Shown piece after piece: positions 16,859 to 26,026 of a stretch of 64,000 nt of DNA. The stretch lies in the NCBI RefSeq assembly GCF_003044565.1, contig NZ_POXG01000002.1, forward strand, positions 434,001-498,000. Direction: 5' to 3'. The notes under the pieces were generated by a model. It saw only the letters and a list, made by a program, of their open reading frames with translations. It did no database searches and was not told the origin of the DNA. The stretch comes from Neisseria sicca. Its GTDB lineage: Bacteria; Pseudomonadota; Gammaproteobacteria; Burkholderiales; Neisseriaceae. Numbering within the stretch: the first letter of the stretch is position 1; each line of letters begins with the position of its first letter. The position numbers and the translations under genes are program-made.

Positions 16859-18751
16859 ATGAATTTGGAAACCCTGTTATCCCTGCCCCGCAACGTCAAA
16901 AAAACCTTCTTCGTCATCCACGACGTTTTGATGATTTTTATCGCCTTTTGGTTTGCGCAAAGCCTCCGAGCCCAATACTCCGACGAATGGGCAAGTCTGG
17001 CAAACTGGCTGGCGTTCGGCTCGACCGCCATACTGACCATCGCCCTGTTCGTCAGACTGGGGCTGTACCGCGCCGTTACCCGCTTCGTCAGCACCCGTGT
17101 CCTGACCGCCGCCGCATTCGGCAGCCTGATTTCAGCCGTCTTGTTCTGCCTGACCACCTTGGTTTTCGAACGTAAGCTACACCTTGCCCTGCCTGTCGTT
17201 TATTTCTTGTTGCTGGTCGTCTGTATCACCAGTTCTCGCATGATTCTGCGCGCCATCCTGACCGACCGGCACAAAAAACAAATGGCGCCCGTCATCATTT
17301 ACGGCGCAGGACAATCCGGCCGCCAACTGTTGGAAGCCATCAAACAGGTCAACGAATATTCCGCCGTCGCCTTTGTTGACGACAACCCCAAAATCCGCCG
17401 CACCGTCATCTACGACCTTACCGTCTATGGTCCTGACGACATCCAATCGCTCATCGACCGCTACGGCGTCGAAAAAATCCTGCTCGCCATCCCCAGCTCC
17501 ACTCAGGAAGAACGCCGCCGCATCATCCAAAATCTGGAACAATACAAATGCGAAGTGCTGACCATTCCGGGCATGAAAGACTTGGTGGACGGTAAAATCA
17601 AAGTCAGCGCGCTGAAAAAAATCTCCGTCGTCGATTTGCTCGGCCGCGACCCGGTAGCCCCACGCCCCGAACTCATGGGCGCGGACATTACCGACAAAAC
17701 CGTCATGGTGACGGGGGCGGGCGGTTCCATCGGCTCCGAACTCTGCCGCCAAATCTTGAAATGCCGCCCGTCCAAATTACTGCTGTTCGAATTGTCCGAG
17801 TTCTCCCTGTACAGCATAGACAAAGAATTGCGCGAAACTCAGGCAGCCGCCGGCAGTCAAATCGAAGTTGTGCCCCTGCTTGGTTCCGTACAAAACAAAG
17901 AACGCCTGATCAACATCATGACCGCGTACGGCGTTGAAACCGTCTATCACGCCGCCGCCTACAAACATGTCCCCATGGTCGAGTTCAACACTGTCGAAGG
18001 CATACGCAACAACGTCTTCGGTACGCTCTTGTGCGCCCAAGCCGCCGTCGAATCCGGCGTCAGCACCTTCGTGCTTATCTCAACCGACAAAGCCGTGCGC
18101 CCGACCAACACCATGGGCGCCAGCAAACGTATGGCGGAACTCTGCCTGCAGGCACTCGCCGCCGAACCCAACCAATATACCCGCTTCTGTATGGTACGCT
18201 TTGGCAACGTTTTAGGCTCCTCAGGCTCCGTCGTGCCGGTATTTGAAAAACAAATCGCCGAAGGCGGCCCCATCACTCTGACCCACCAAGACATCACCCG
18301 CTACTTCATGACCATCCCAGAAGCCGCCCAACTCGTCATTCAAGCGGGCGCAATGGGCAAAGGAGGCGACGTATTCGTGTTGGATATGGGCGAATCTGTT
18401 AAAATCATTGACTTAGCCAAACAAATGATTACGCTTAGCGGCCTGAAATTGAAAGATGCCCAACATCCCGACGGCGATATCGAAATTAAAATTACAGGAC
18501 TGCGTCCGGGCGAAAAACTTTACGAAGAGTTGCTTATTGGAGACGAAGTACAAAAAACCACTCATCCCCGAATTATGACCGCCAGCGAAGTAATGCTGCC
18601 ATGGGCGCAATTAAATGACATAATTATGCGTATGGACTTAGCGTGCTCAAATTCAGACCAACAAACCCTGCGCGCCCTGCTGCTCGAAGCCCCTGCCGGC
18701 TTTAATCCCAAAGACGATATTTGCGATTTGGTTTGGCAGCAGACACATTAA
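16859..18751 (+). CDS. pglD: UDP-GlcNAc 4,6-dehydratase PglD (FlaA1/CapD family)
   Basis: The 630-residue protein has four predicted membrane segments in about residues 15-125, a first Rossmann region near VIIYGAGQSGRQ, and a catalytic SDR domain with TGAGGSIGSE at 285-294 and SSTDKA-type and MGASKR motifs near 408-420. It dehydrates UDP-GlcNAc to UDP-4-keto-6-deoxy-GlcNAc, the substrate of the aminotransferase encoded upstream. Membrane-bound dehydratases of this length are the PglD (Neisseria)/PglF (Campylobacter) type. The reaction is first in the diNAcBac pathway even though its gene is last in the pgl part. Start ATG 16859 lies after a DUS pair, with no strong ribosome site. Confidence 0.95.
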   Translation: MNLETLLSLPRNVKKTFFVIHDVLMIFIAFWFAQSLRAQYSDEWASLANWLAFGSTAILTIALFVRLGLYRAVTRFVSTRVLTAAAFGSLISAVLFCLTTLVFERKLHLALPVVYFLLLVVCITSSRMILRAILTDRHKKQMAPVIIYGAGQSGRQLLEAIKQVNEYSAVAFVDDNPKIRRTVIYDLTVYGPDDIQSLIDRYGVEKILLAIPSSTQEERRRIIQNLEQYKCEVLTIPGMKDLVDGKIKVSALKKISVVDLLGRDPVAPRPELMGADITDKTVMVTGAGGSIGSELCRQILKCRPSKLLLFELSEFSLYSIDKELRETQAAAGSQIEVVPLLGSVQNKERLINIMTAYGVETVYHAAAYKHVPMVEFNTVEGIRNNVFGTLLCAQAAVESGVSTFVLISTDKAVRPTNTMGASKRMAELCLQALAAEPNQYTRFCMVRFGNVLGSSGSVVPVFEKQIAEGGPITLTHQDITRYFMTIPEAAQLVIQAGAMGKGGDVFVLDMGESVKIIDLAKQMITLSGLKLKDAQHPDGDIEIKITGLRPGEKLYEELLIGDEVQKTTHPRIMTASEVMLPWAQLNDIIMRMDLACSNSDQQTLRALLLEAPAGFNPKDDICDLVWQQTH

Positions 18752-18786
18752 ACACCCTACCGAAAAAGCAAAACATTCCACAAAAA

Positions 18787-18812
18787 GGTCGTCTGAAAGT
18801 TTTCAGACGACC
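18787..18812 (+). terminator. Tight inverted DUS hairpin between pglD and the export gene
   Basis: GGTCGTCTGAAA and TTTCAGACGACC with a 2-base spacer (GT) form a nearly perfect palindrome. It separates pglD from the Wza-like gene, so transcription of the export set may be partly independent. Confidence 0.65.
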
Positions 18813-18838
18813 CCGATAAGACTGACAAGGATACCGAC

Positions 18839-19972
18839 ATGAAAAAACAGCTTGCCCTCATCAGCCTGTCTCTGATGGCACTGACCGCCTGTAACAGCAA
18901 CACCGTCATCCCCGGCTCCACCATCAACACACGCAACAAAACCATCGTTTACGAAAACGGCGAAACCGTCGCAGACACCAAATTCGACAAACGCGTCGCG
19001 ATTTATCCGATTACCTTCGGTCTCGTTGAAAAAATGCGCAAACCGCCAGTGTTGTCACAAAACAACGGTGCGCTTGAGCGCAGCAAAGCCGCCTACCGCT
19101 ACCACATCGGCAAAGGCGACGTATTGAACATCATGGTCTGGGCGCATAACGACCTCAATTCACCCGTACAACAAAGCAACCCGCAAACCAACCAAGTCAG
19201 CCGCGGCGCCTGGGTGGACGAAGGCGGCTACATCACCTATCCGCTGGTCGGCAAAATCCAAGCGCAAGGCAAAACCATAGACGAGCTGCAAAACATCCTG
19301 ACAGGTCGTCTGAAACGTTATCTTAAAAATCCCCAAGTTACCATCAACGTAACCGAATTCCGCTCGCAACGCGTATCTGTTGCCGGGGCGGTCGGACAAG
19401 CCGGACAACTGCCGATTACCAACGTCCCCATGACCATCCTTGATGCCGTCAACCAAGCGGGCGGCGTGGCGCAAAATGCCGACACCCACCACATCAAATG
19501 GACGCACAACGGCGTTGACCGCACCATTTCCCTGCAAAGCATCATGCAGTACGGCGACATGTCGCAAAACCACCTCTTAAGCAACGGCGACATCGTTTAC
19601 GTGCCGAACAACAGCAACAGCAAAGTGTACGTTATGGGCGAAGTCGGCCGCCAAGCCACCCTGCCTATCGGCAACCACGGTCTGAACCTCACTCAAGCCT
19701 TGGGTGAAACCGGCGGCATGAATCAAGCCTTGGCAGACGCAACCGGCGTATTCGTCATCCGCCGTGCGCCTGAAGATGCGGTCAAACCTATCCACATTTA
19801 CCAACTCAACCTGAAAGACGCGACCGCTTACGCCTTGGGCAGCGACTTCGACCTGCGGCCGAACGACGTTGTTTATGTGACTGCCGCCCCGGTTACCCGT
19901 TGGAACCGCGTAGTGTCGCAATTAACCAGCTTCGTCAGCAACGTCAACGCTATCGACAGCACTTTCAAATAA
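18839..19972 (+). CDS. wza: Wza-like polysaccharide export lipoprotein
   Basis: The 377-residue product starts with a lipoprotein signal ending LTAC, with Cys18 as lipid site. The following poly_export domain (about residues 85-170, with YHIGKGDVLNIMVWAHNDL and RGAWVDEGGYITYPLVGKI) and SLBB-type repeats match Wza, which forms the outer-membrane channel for Wzy-dependent capsule or exopolysaccharide. It precedes a tyrosine phosphatase and a tyrosine autokinase gene, the classical wza-wzb-wzc order. A DUS is read through at 19303-19314 as GRLK. Neisserial capsule export described in pathogens is of the ABC-transporter type, so this is a different system. Family assignment is strong; the exported polymer is unknown. 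Confidence 0.9.
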   Translation: MKKQLALISLSLMALTACNSNTVIPGSTINTRNKTIVYENGETVADTKFDKRVAIYPITFGLVEKMRKPPVLSQNNGALERSKAAYRYHIGKGDVLNIMVWAHNDLNSPVQQSNPQTNQVSRGAWVDEGGYITYPLVGKIQAQGKTIDELQNILTGRLKRYLKNPQVTINVTEFRSQRVSVAGAVGQAGQLPITNVPMTILDAVNQAGGVAQNADTHHIKWTHNGVDRTISLQSIMQYGDMSQNHLLSNGDIVYVPNNSNSKVYVMGEVGRQATLPIGNHGLNLTQALGETGGMNQALADATGVFVIRRAPEDAVKPIHIYQLNLKDATAYALGSDFDLRPNDVVYVTAAPVTRWNRVVSQLTSFVSNVNAIDSTFK

Positions 19973-20131
19973 CCTGACGACGCCTGACAGCACCTGCTGT
20001 CAGGCAAAACGGCGGGTCAGTTATTTATCGTCTGATGACGTATAAAAAATCCTTTCAGTCCGACAAAATACCGACCGCAAACCGTTTTATAATGATTTGA
20101 CCATACACAAGAAAAAAATATCGCTTCTCTT

Positions 20132-20578
20132 ATGTTTCAAAATATTTTAGTAGTATGCATGGGCAATATCTGCCGCTCCCCGATAGCGGAGCGCATTTTG
20201 CAGAAGAAACTGCCCGGACTCCGCGTCAGCTCCGCCGGCATCAATGCATTGGCGGGGAAAGATGCCGACTTTCAAGCCATCAAAACAGCCCTTAAGCACG
20301 GCGTAGTCGTTGCCGGTCACACCGCCCGCCAGCTGACCCCTGAAATGTGCGATACAGCAGACCTGATTTTGGTGATGGAGCCGGCGCATATCGACATGGT
20401 TGCCGATATCCTGCCTTCCGCGCGCGGGAAAACCATCCTGCTCGCCCAATGGCTACCCAAGAAAAACATACCCGACCCGTTCAAACAAAGCAGCGAAATG
20501 TTTGAAGCCGTATTCCAACAAATACAAAGCGCAGCCGAAACTTGGGCTGAAAAATTGAACGGACCAACCCCGGCATAA
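20132..20578 (+). CDS. wzb: Wzb-like low-molecular-weight protein tyrosine phosphatase
   Basis: The 148-residue enzyme has the P-loop CMGNICRSP with nucleophile Cys9 and Arg15, and the general-acid Asp115 in NIPDPFKQS. Length fits low-molecular-weight phosphatases. In Wzy-type systems Wzb removes phosphate from the C-terminal tyrosines of Wzc, and cycling of that state drives polymer synthesis. It lies 51 bases before the Wzc-like gene and follows the Wza-like gene by 159 bases. Confidence 0.92.
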   Translation: MFQNILVVCMGNICRSPIAERILQKKLPGLRVSSAGINALAGKDADFQAIKTALKHGVVVAGHTARQLTPEMCDTADLILVMEPAHIDMVADILPSARGKTILLAQWLPKKNIPDPFKQSSEMFEAVFQQIQSAAETWAEKLNGPTPA

Positions 20579-20628
20579 CATTCACTTTGCCGGATTCAAT
20601 CAATTAAATCCAAACAGAAAGCCTACTG

Positions 20629-22815
20629 ATGTATAAACAATATCCGTCATCAGCATACTCCAACAACGACGAAATCGATTTCGGTCAACAACTGCACAAT
20701 CTGTGGCTGCACAAATCCAAAATCGCCACCGCATTGATTGCGGGCGGCTTGCTCGGTGCCGTTTTCAGCTTTGCATCCACACCCGTTTACCGTGCCGACG
20801 CGATGTTGGAAATCGAAACCAAACAAAACCAGATTCTGACCGAAATCAACAACATGCTTTCCAACGAGCCGGCGCCTTCCGAAGCCGAAATCGAATTGGT
20901 CCAATCCCGCATGGTCATAGGCAAAACCGTTGACGAGCTTCAGCTTGACCAAGAAGTCAAAGCCACCTACTTCCCGGTTTTCGGCAACATGGTTCACAAC
21001 CTCAGCGGCAACGACGATCCGATTTTAAAAATCGGTACATTTACCGTGTCCGAAGAATGGATCAACAAACCTTTCAAACTGACCGTCAAAGACAGCAAAA
21101 GCTATATCCTGACGCTCCCGAACGGCACAGCCAAAGAAGGCCGCGTCGGCACTCCGTTGAAAATCAATAACGAAACCGTTCTGAAAGTCGACCAAATACT
21201 TGCCGAAACAGAGCAGAATTTCGAGTTGACCAAGTTTTCCAAACTCAGCGCCATCGAAAACATCAAAAACCAACTCTCGGTAATCAGCAAAGGCAAAACC
21301 AGCCCCATCATCAATCTTGCCTACACCGATGTTGATCCGAAAAAAACCAGCGCCGTCCTCAACAGCATCGCCGACAACTACGTCGCGCAAAACCGCGAAC
21401 GCGACATTCAAGTCGCCTCCAGCGGTTTGGCGTTTATCAGCGAAGAATTGCCTCATCTGAAAGAGACTCTGCAAGAAGCAGAAAACAAACTCAATGCTTA
21501 CCGCGAACGCGCCGGCTCGCTCGACATCCCGCTTGAATCCAAAGGTGCGCTTGAAAGCCTGACCAGCATCGAAACCCAAATCACCCTGCTCAAAACTGAA
21601 GAAGCAGGCTTGGCGGAACTATACACTCCGGAACACCCTTCCTATAAAGCCGTTTTGGACAAACTGGCTGTCCTCGAACGTGCCAAGAGCAAAATCAACC
21701 AGCAAATCGCCGGTCTACCCAACACCCAACAGGAAGTCATCCGCCTGACCCGCGACGTAGAAACCAACCAAGCGACCTACGTCCAACTCTTGGCGAAACA
21801 GCAAGAGCTCAACATCATGAAAGCCAGTGCGCAAGGCAACGTCCGTGTCGTCGACCATGCCTTCACACCGGAAAAACCGATCGCCCCGCGCAAAGCCGTT
21901 ATTACCGCATTAAGCGCGCTTGCCGCAGGCGCGCTCGCCTCCATGTGGTTCATGCTGCAAGGTCGTATGCGCCGAGGCATCACGTCATCTGAAGAGATTG
22001 AAAGCCTCAATCTCGAAGTTGCTGCCCTTGTTCCCTACTCCAAAACCCAGCAAAAACGCGACCTGCTGAAACGCAAATTCAAGTCTCTGACCGGCCGCTC
22101 CAATTATCTGCTGGCAAACGAAGACGCCTCCGATGTCGCCGTCGAAGCCATCCGCGCCCTACGCACCAACATCTACTTCTCCATGCTGGATGCGCGCAAC
22201 AATGTACTCATGATTACCGGCGCGGCTCCTGAAGCGGGTAAATCCTTTATTTCCGCCAACCTCGCCACTGTAATGGCACAATCAGGCAAACGCGTGTTGC
22301 TGATCGATACCGACATGCGTAAAGGCTATTTGGACCAACTGTTCAAACTGACACCCGAATACGGTCTGGCAGACATCCTTTCCGGCCATGCCTCCCCTGC
22401 CAAAGCCGTCTGCGAGACGCACATTGAAAACCTGCATCTCATCAGCAACGGCGGTTATCCTAAGAATCCGTCCGAGCTGCTGATGGACAGCCGTTTCACA
22501 GAACTGCTGACACACGCCCAAAAACGTTACGACTATGTAATCATCGACACCCCGCCTGTTCTCGCGGTTACCGATTCAACCATCGTTGGACAACATGCAG
22601 GTACGGTTCTGCTGGTCAGCCGCTACGGCAACACCACCACCAGAGAGCTTGAGATCAGCGCTGATCGTCTGCGTCAGAACAAGATCAATATCAAAGGCGT
22701 CATCCTAAACGGCATGAAGCGTGAAGCCAACAGTATGTATGACTACTACGCTTACCATTCCCCGCAGGATGGCAAGAAACCGGTTAAAAAAGAAACGCCG
22801 GAAAACAAAGCTTAA
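20629..22815 (+). CDS. wzc: Wzc-like polysaccharide co-polymerase and bacterial tyrosine kinase
   Basis: The 728-residue protein joins a Wzz-type chain-length domain (first membrane segment near residue 30, coiled coil about 265-395, second membrane segment near 430) to a cytoplasmic BY-kinase domain. The kinase has Walker A ITGAAPEAGKS at 529-539, Walker A-prime VLLIDTDMR at 556-564 and Walker B YVIIDTPPV. A C-terminal tyrosine cluster (MYDYYAYH, about 703-710) would be autophosphorylated and reset by the Wzb-like phosphatase. Together these control export and length of a Wzy-dependent polymer at the inner membrane. It is the last gene of the 18-kb locus. Confidence 0.94.
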   Translation: MYKQYPSSAYSNNDEIDFGQQLHNLWLHKSKIATALIAGGLLGAVFSFASTPVYRADAMLEIETKQNQILTEINNMLSNEPAPSEAEIELVQSRMVIGKTVDELQLDQEVKATYFPVFGNMVHNLSGNDDPILKIGTFTVSEEWINKPFKLTVKDSKSYILTLPNGTAKEGRVGTPLKINNETVLKVDQILAETEQNFELTKFSKLSAIENIKNQLSVISKGKTSPIINLAYTDVDPKKTSAVLNSIADNYVAQNRERDIQVASSGLAFISEELPHLKETLQEAENKLNAYRERAGSLDIPLESKGALESLTSIETQITLLKTEEAGLAELYTPEHPSYKAVLDKLAVLERAKSKINQQIAGLPNTQQEVIRLTRDVETNQATYVQLLAKQQELNIMKASAQGNVRVVDHAFTPEKPIAPRKAVITALSALAAGALASMWFMLQGRMRRGITSSEEIESLNLEVAALVPYSKTQQKRDLLKRKFKSLTGRSNYLLANEDASDVAVEAIRALRTNIYFSMLDARNNVLMITGAAPEAGKSFISANLATVMAQSGKRVLLIDTDMRKGYLDQLFKLTPEYGLADILSGHASPAKAVCETHIENLHLISNGGYPKNPSELLMDSRFTELLTHAQKRYDYVIIDTPPVLAVTDSTIVGQHAGTVLLVSRYGNTTTRELEISADRLRQNKINIKGVILNGMKREANSMYDYYAYHSPQDGKKPVKKETPENKA

Positions 22816-23363
22816 AGTCGAATAAGCCTTTCTTCTGCTAAAAAGGTCGTCTGAAACTTGAAAATCAAGTTTCAGACGACCTTTTGTCATCGCTTGCGAC
22901 AGACGCGATAAAAATCACCCTCTTTGGTGCTTAAGCAAGAGAATGGCGTATTACTTTAAAGTCCACTCCCCTATTCGCCGTACAATATCCCCATCTCCTC
23001 AGCCTTCAGATTGTTGTAAACAAAAGACAACCCCTTTCCATCTTTACAATTGATTGAAGCCGATACCTCCAACAACTTCACACTGCTCCGACCACACCCC
23101 CTACCCATTGCCAACTACACCTAGTTCACTTCCAAATCAACAACAATTTATCTTATTGTTTATATTTGAATTTTACAACACACCCAAATATTCGCCCTAC
23201 GACCTGACGTCCCTATCACAAATATCAAAAGAAAATATAACTCACTGTATTTATTCCATTTCCCACGATTGCAAATAACTAACGATATTCTCGTCATATT
23301 ATTAACAATAAATTACAGAAAACAGTATAATAACCATCCCAGTCCGTTTTCCGATCTCACCTT
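22816..23363. other. Intergenic region after the glycan locus
   Basis: The 548 bases begin with a DUS hairpin, then become AT-rich (about 23120-23350). Only short open frames are present; none has a ribosome site or protein-like composition that I trust. The AT-rich end probably contains the promoter of the Sel1-repeat gene, but no box is clear. Confidence 0.55.
22841..22885 (+). terminator. Inverted DUS terminator ending the glycan locus
   Basis: AAAAGGTCGTCTGAAACTTG pairs with its complement around a 5-base loop, giving an unusually long perfect stem of 20 bp, 26 bases after the wzc-like stop. Confidence 0.85.
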
Positions 23364-24761
23364 ATGACCGCAGTACCCGACTCTTCCCGTACGCTCTCTG
23401 TCAAGCCGGCAAACAGAATGACCGCCGACACAGTCAGCCCTGCACTGCTGCCCCAACAGACAGCAGGCAATCGGTACGCCGGTACTGCCTATCAAGTCAA
23501 CAAAATCACCTACGCCTCCGGTCTGACGCGCTTAACCGCCGCGCCCCCCAAGTCTCAACCCAAACCTGTCGAGTTGACGCCCGAGGAAGAATTCTCGCTA
23601 TTGCAAAACAACGAGCAACAAGGCATCCCGACCGCACACCATTTATCCGCATATGCCCGCTTGGGCGAAGCAGGAATGCTGGAAGCGCAGCACATTCTGA
23701 TGCGCTTTTACCAAGAGCGAAACGAATCCCAAATGCGCTACTGGGCGCAGCTTGCTTTGGCGCAAAACTCCGCCGAAGCACAATACTGCCTTGCCTACCG
23801 CCACAGCCTGAAGCCTGATTTTGAAAGCGCGCTCAAGTTATACCGACAAGCGGCAGAACAAGGATTTGCCCCCGCACATTGGCAATTGGGGAAAATGTAC
23901 TACCGCGGCATGGGCGTGAAAGCCGATACTGCTCAAGCCGAAAACCATTTACGGCAGGCAGCGGATGCAGGATTTATCGCTGCACAAGTCATGTTGGGCG
24001 ACTTACTTGCTGCGCAAAATCAGACGGAATCCATGATTTGGTATCGGAAAGCTGCCACGAAAGGCAGTGGAGACGCCGCGGCCGCCTTGGCGCAACACAG
24101 TCTGACAGGCAAACTGATCGGACGAGACCCGCTCCAAGCCATGCGCCACACCCGTTTTGCTGCAGACCGCCGCCATCCGGAAGCTTTGCGCATTATGGGC
24201 GACCTCTACCGCTACGGACTCGGCGTCAAAGCCGACCCGCACGCAGCGCACGACTATTACCACCGTGCCGCGACACTCGGCAGCGCCACCGCCATCCAAA
24301 AGCTGCTCAGTGATGCCGCGCTGCATAATCCCCAGCAGTATGAACAAATCAGGGAAGCTGCCCTACTCTTCCAAAAAACGGAACAAACCTTCCGCGATGC
24401 CGAAGCATGTCATTACGGCATAGGAACAGCGGTGGATTACGACCGCGCCAGAAAACTGTATTTAGAAGCCGCCGAATTCCATCACAAAAATGCCGCCGCC
24501 ACATTGGGCAAATTGTATTATTACGGACAAGGCGTTGAGGTCGATTTCCAATCTGCCGCCCATTGGTTTGAAATCGCGGCGGAACAAGGCCATACCGAAG
24601 CTCAATACTATTTGGCACGACTCTATTACCACGGGCAAGGCGTCTCCAGCCACATCCCTACCGCCTGTCGTTGGTTGCAGGCTGCCATTAGCGGCTGCTA
24701 TGGAAATCCCGATGCCTTGCGTCCCCTACTGGCAAAATGGCAGAAGGAAGTAAGCCTTTAA
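23364..24761 (+). CDS. Sel1-repeat (TPR-like) protein
   Basis: The 465-residue protein contains about ten Sel1-like repeats from about residue 70, seen as repeated A-x-x-x-LG-x-x-YY-x-G-x-G-V patterns such as LGKMYYRGMGVKADTAQA and LGKLYYYGQGVEVDFQSA. There is no signal peptide or membrane segment. Sel1 repeats form a solenoid for protein-protein contacts. The first 60 residues are Pro/Thr-rich and unlike a domain. It is isolated between AT-rich DNA and a Correia element, so neighbours give little clue to function. The start at 23364 has no strong ribosome site; it could be slightly further downstream. Confidence 0.85.
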   Translation: MTAVPDSSRTLSVKPANRMTADTVSPALLPQQTAGNRYAGTAYQVNKITYASGLTRLTAAPPKSQPKPVELTPEEEFSLLQNNEQQGIPTAHHLSAYARLGEAGMLEAQHILMRFYQERNESQMRYWAQLALAQNSAEAQYCLAYRHSLKPDFESALKLYRQAAEQGFAPAHWQLGKMYYRGMGVKADTAQAENHLRQAADAGFIAAQVMLGDLLAAQNQTESMIWYRKAATKGSGDAAAALAQHSLTGKLIGRDPLQAMRHTRFAADRRHPEALRIMGDLYRYGLGVKADPHAAHDYYHRAATLGSATAIQKLLSDAALHNPQQYEQIREAALLFQKTEQTFRDAEACHYGIGTAVDYDRARKLYLEAAEFHHKNAAATLGKLYYYGQGVEVDFQSAAHWFEIAAEQGHTEAQYYLARLYYHGQGVSSHIPTACRWLQAAISGCYGNPDALRPLLAKWQKEVSL

Positions 24762-24795
24762 ACCCGACGGCATCCCGCTATAAAATCCAAACTTA

Positions 24796-24952
24796 TATAG
24801 TGGATTAAATTTAAATCAGGACAAGGCGACGAAGCCGCAGACAGTACAGATAGTACGGAACCGATTCACTTGGTGCTTCAGCACCTTAGAGAATCGTTCT
24901 CTTTGAGCTAAGGCGAGGTAACGCCGTACTGGTTTAAAGTTAATCCACTATA
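24796..24952 (-). repeat. Correia repeat enclosed element, long (157 bp) form
   Basis: TATAGTGGATTAA and TTAATCCACTATA termini enclose the complete long-form interior, including GAACCGATTCACTTGGTGC and the GATTCTCTAAGG/GAGAATCG block that holds the described IHF-site region. It is in reverse orientation relative to the 61084 copy. Confidence 0.93.
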
Positions 24953-24960
24953 AAACAAAT

Positions 24961-24999
24961 GGCTCTAGACCAACAGAAATACTCTGTTAGACTAGAGCC
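24961..24999 (+). terminator. Non-DUS hairpin between Sel1 gene and dtd
   Basis: GGCTCTAGACCAACAG pairs with CTGTTAGACTAGAGCC with two mismatches and a loop of 7 bases. No T run follows, so a terminator role is only likely. It lies 8 bases past the Correia element. Confidence 0.5.
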
Positions 25000-25088
25000 A
25001 ATCGTTTTCAGACGACCTTTCCCAGACAAATCAACATCAGGCAGCGAAACCATCCACCTTGCTGCATTATCTTATTCAAGGAAACCAC

Positions 25089-25550
25089 ATGCGCGCCGTT
25101 ATTCAAAAAGTAAGCCATGCCCAAGTTGACGTCCTGAGCGAAGGACACCGCGAAACCAGCGGCAAAATCAGTCACGGCTTCTTGATTCTTTTAGGCATTA
25201 CACACGATGACAACGAAACCGATGCCTCTTATATCGCCGACAAGATAGCCAATCTGCGCATTTTTGAAGATGAAGCCGGAAAATTAAATCTGTCGCTTAA
25301 AGACACGGGCGGATCCGTCTTGCTCGTTTCACAGTTCACCCTCTACGCTGATGCGCGCAGCGGCCGCCGTCCCTCTTTTTCCGCTGCCGCCCCTGCCCAA
25401 CAGGCAGAATCCCTTTATCAACGCACTGCAGAATTATTACGCACCCACGGTCTGACGGTAGAAACCGGCCGCTTCCAAACCCATATGCAGGTTTCACTCT
25501 GCAACGACGGCCCCGTTACCCTGCTGCTGGATTCCAAAAAGCTGTTTTAA
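25089..25550 (+). CDS. dtd: D-aminoacyl-tRNA deacylase Dtd
   Basis: The 153-residue protein starts [15 protein letters not shown] and has the family signature [20 protein letters not shown] plus the cross-subunit G-P motif region near [16 protein letters not shown]. Dtd hydrolyses D-amino acids (and glycine on tRNA-Ala) from mischarged tRNA as a dimer in the cytoplasm. AAGGA lies before ATG 25089, which decides this start over an upstream in-frame codon at 25059. It appears monocistronic. Confidence 0.95.
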   Translation: MRAVIQKVSHAQVDVLSEGHRETSGKISHGFLILLGITHDDNETDASYIADKIANLRIFEDEAGKLNLSLKDTGGSVLLVSQFTLYADARSGRRPSFSAAAPAQQAESLYQRTAELLRTHGLTVETGRFQTHMQVSLCNDGPVTLLLDSKKLF

Positions 25551-25640
25551 AACAAATACAATTAACCGCATGTTGACCAAAATTCAGATAAGCCAGCGAA
25601 GGCTCATGGCAAGAAATAACGCTGAGGTCGTCTGAAAAGC

Positions 25641-25940
25641 TTATTCACGGTTGCGCGCATGCCAGAAATAACGCCATACGAAACAAGGGAAGGCGAATAT
25701 CAGGTAGAGGCAGATTACGGTAGCGTAAAACTCCCAGTCTTGATGCTGAACCGCGCCAGCGCGGGATTCGAGGATGTAGGCGAGGATAGCGGTCAGGATG
25801 AAGCCTGCCGCCAATTCGACGAGGTGATGCCCGAAATGTTTGCGCTTGAGCGGGAGTACGCCGAAAAATTTGGCGGTCACGAAGGGGGCATTGGCGAAGA
25901 TGAGCGCCAATACCAAAAGAATGTACATGGATGCGGTCAT
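25641..25940 (-). CDS. DUF2818 family small membrane protein
   Basis: The 99-residue product starts MTASMYILLVLALIFANAPF and has three predicted membrane segments. It matches the DUF2818 family, which in beta-proteobacteria is commonly encoded immediately after nuoN. It has no catalytic motif and no known activity. It lies after the nuoN terminator-like hairpin, so it may be expressed as a weak tail of the nuo operon or from its own promoter. Confidence 0.8.
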   Translation of the reverse strand: MTASMYILLVLALIFANAPFVTAKFFGVLPLKRKHFGHHLVELAAGFILTAILAYILESRAGAVQHQDWEFYATVICLYLIFAFPCFVWRYFWHARNRE

Positions 25941-25958
25941 GATGTATGTGTCTTTCTG

Positions 25959-25997
25959 TTTTCAGACGACCTCTTTGATTCAAAGGGTCGTCTGAAA
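25959..25997. repeat. Inverted DUS pair between nuoN and the DUF2818 gene
   Basis: TTTTCAGACGACC and GGTCGTCTGAAAA face each other around a loop with its own short CTTTG/CAAAG stem. Confidence 0.6.
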
Positions 25998-26026
25998 AAT
26001 AATGTTGGGACGGTGTATCTTAACAA

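Larger units (their letters stand above)
24762..25088. other. Intergenic region with long Correia element and hairpin
   Basis: This gap before dtd holds a 157-bp Correia element (24796-24952), a GGCTCTAG-armed hairpin (24961-24999) and a DUS core at about 25007. Nothing else is recognised. Confidence 0.7.

Noticed and set aside
23054..23278. Short plus-strand frame of 74 codons after the glycan locus
   Set aside because: Low-complexity Pro/Ser/Thr/Tyr-rich translation in AT-rich DNA, without a ribosome site or conserved-looking motif.
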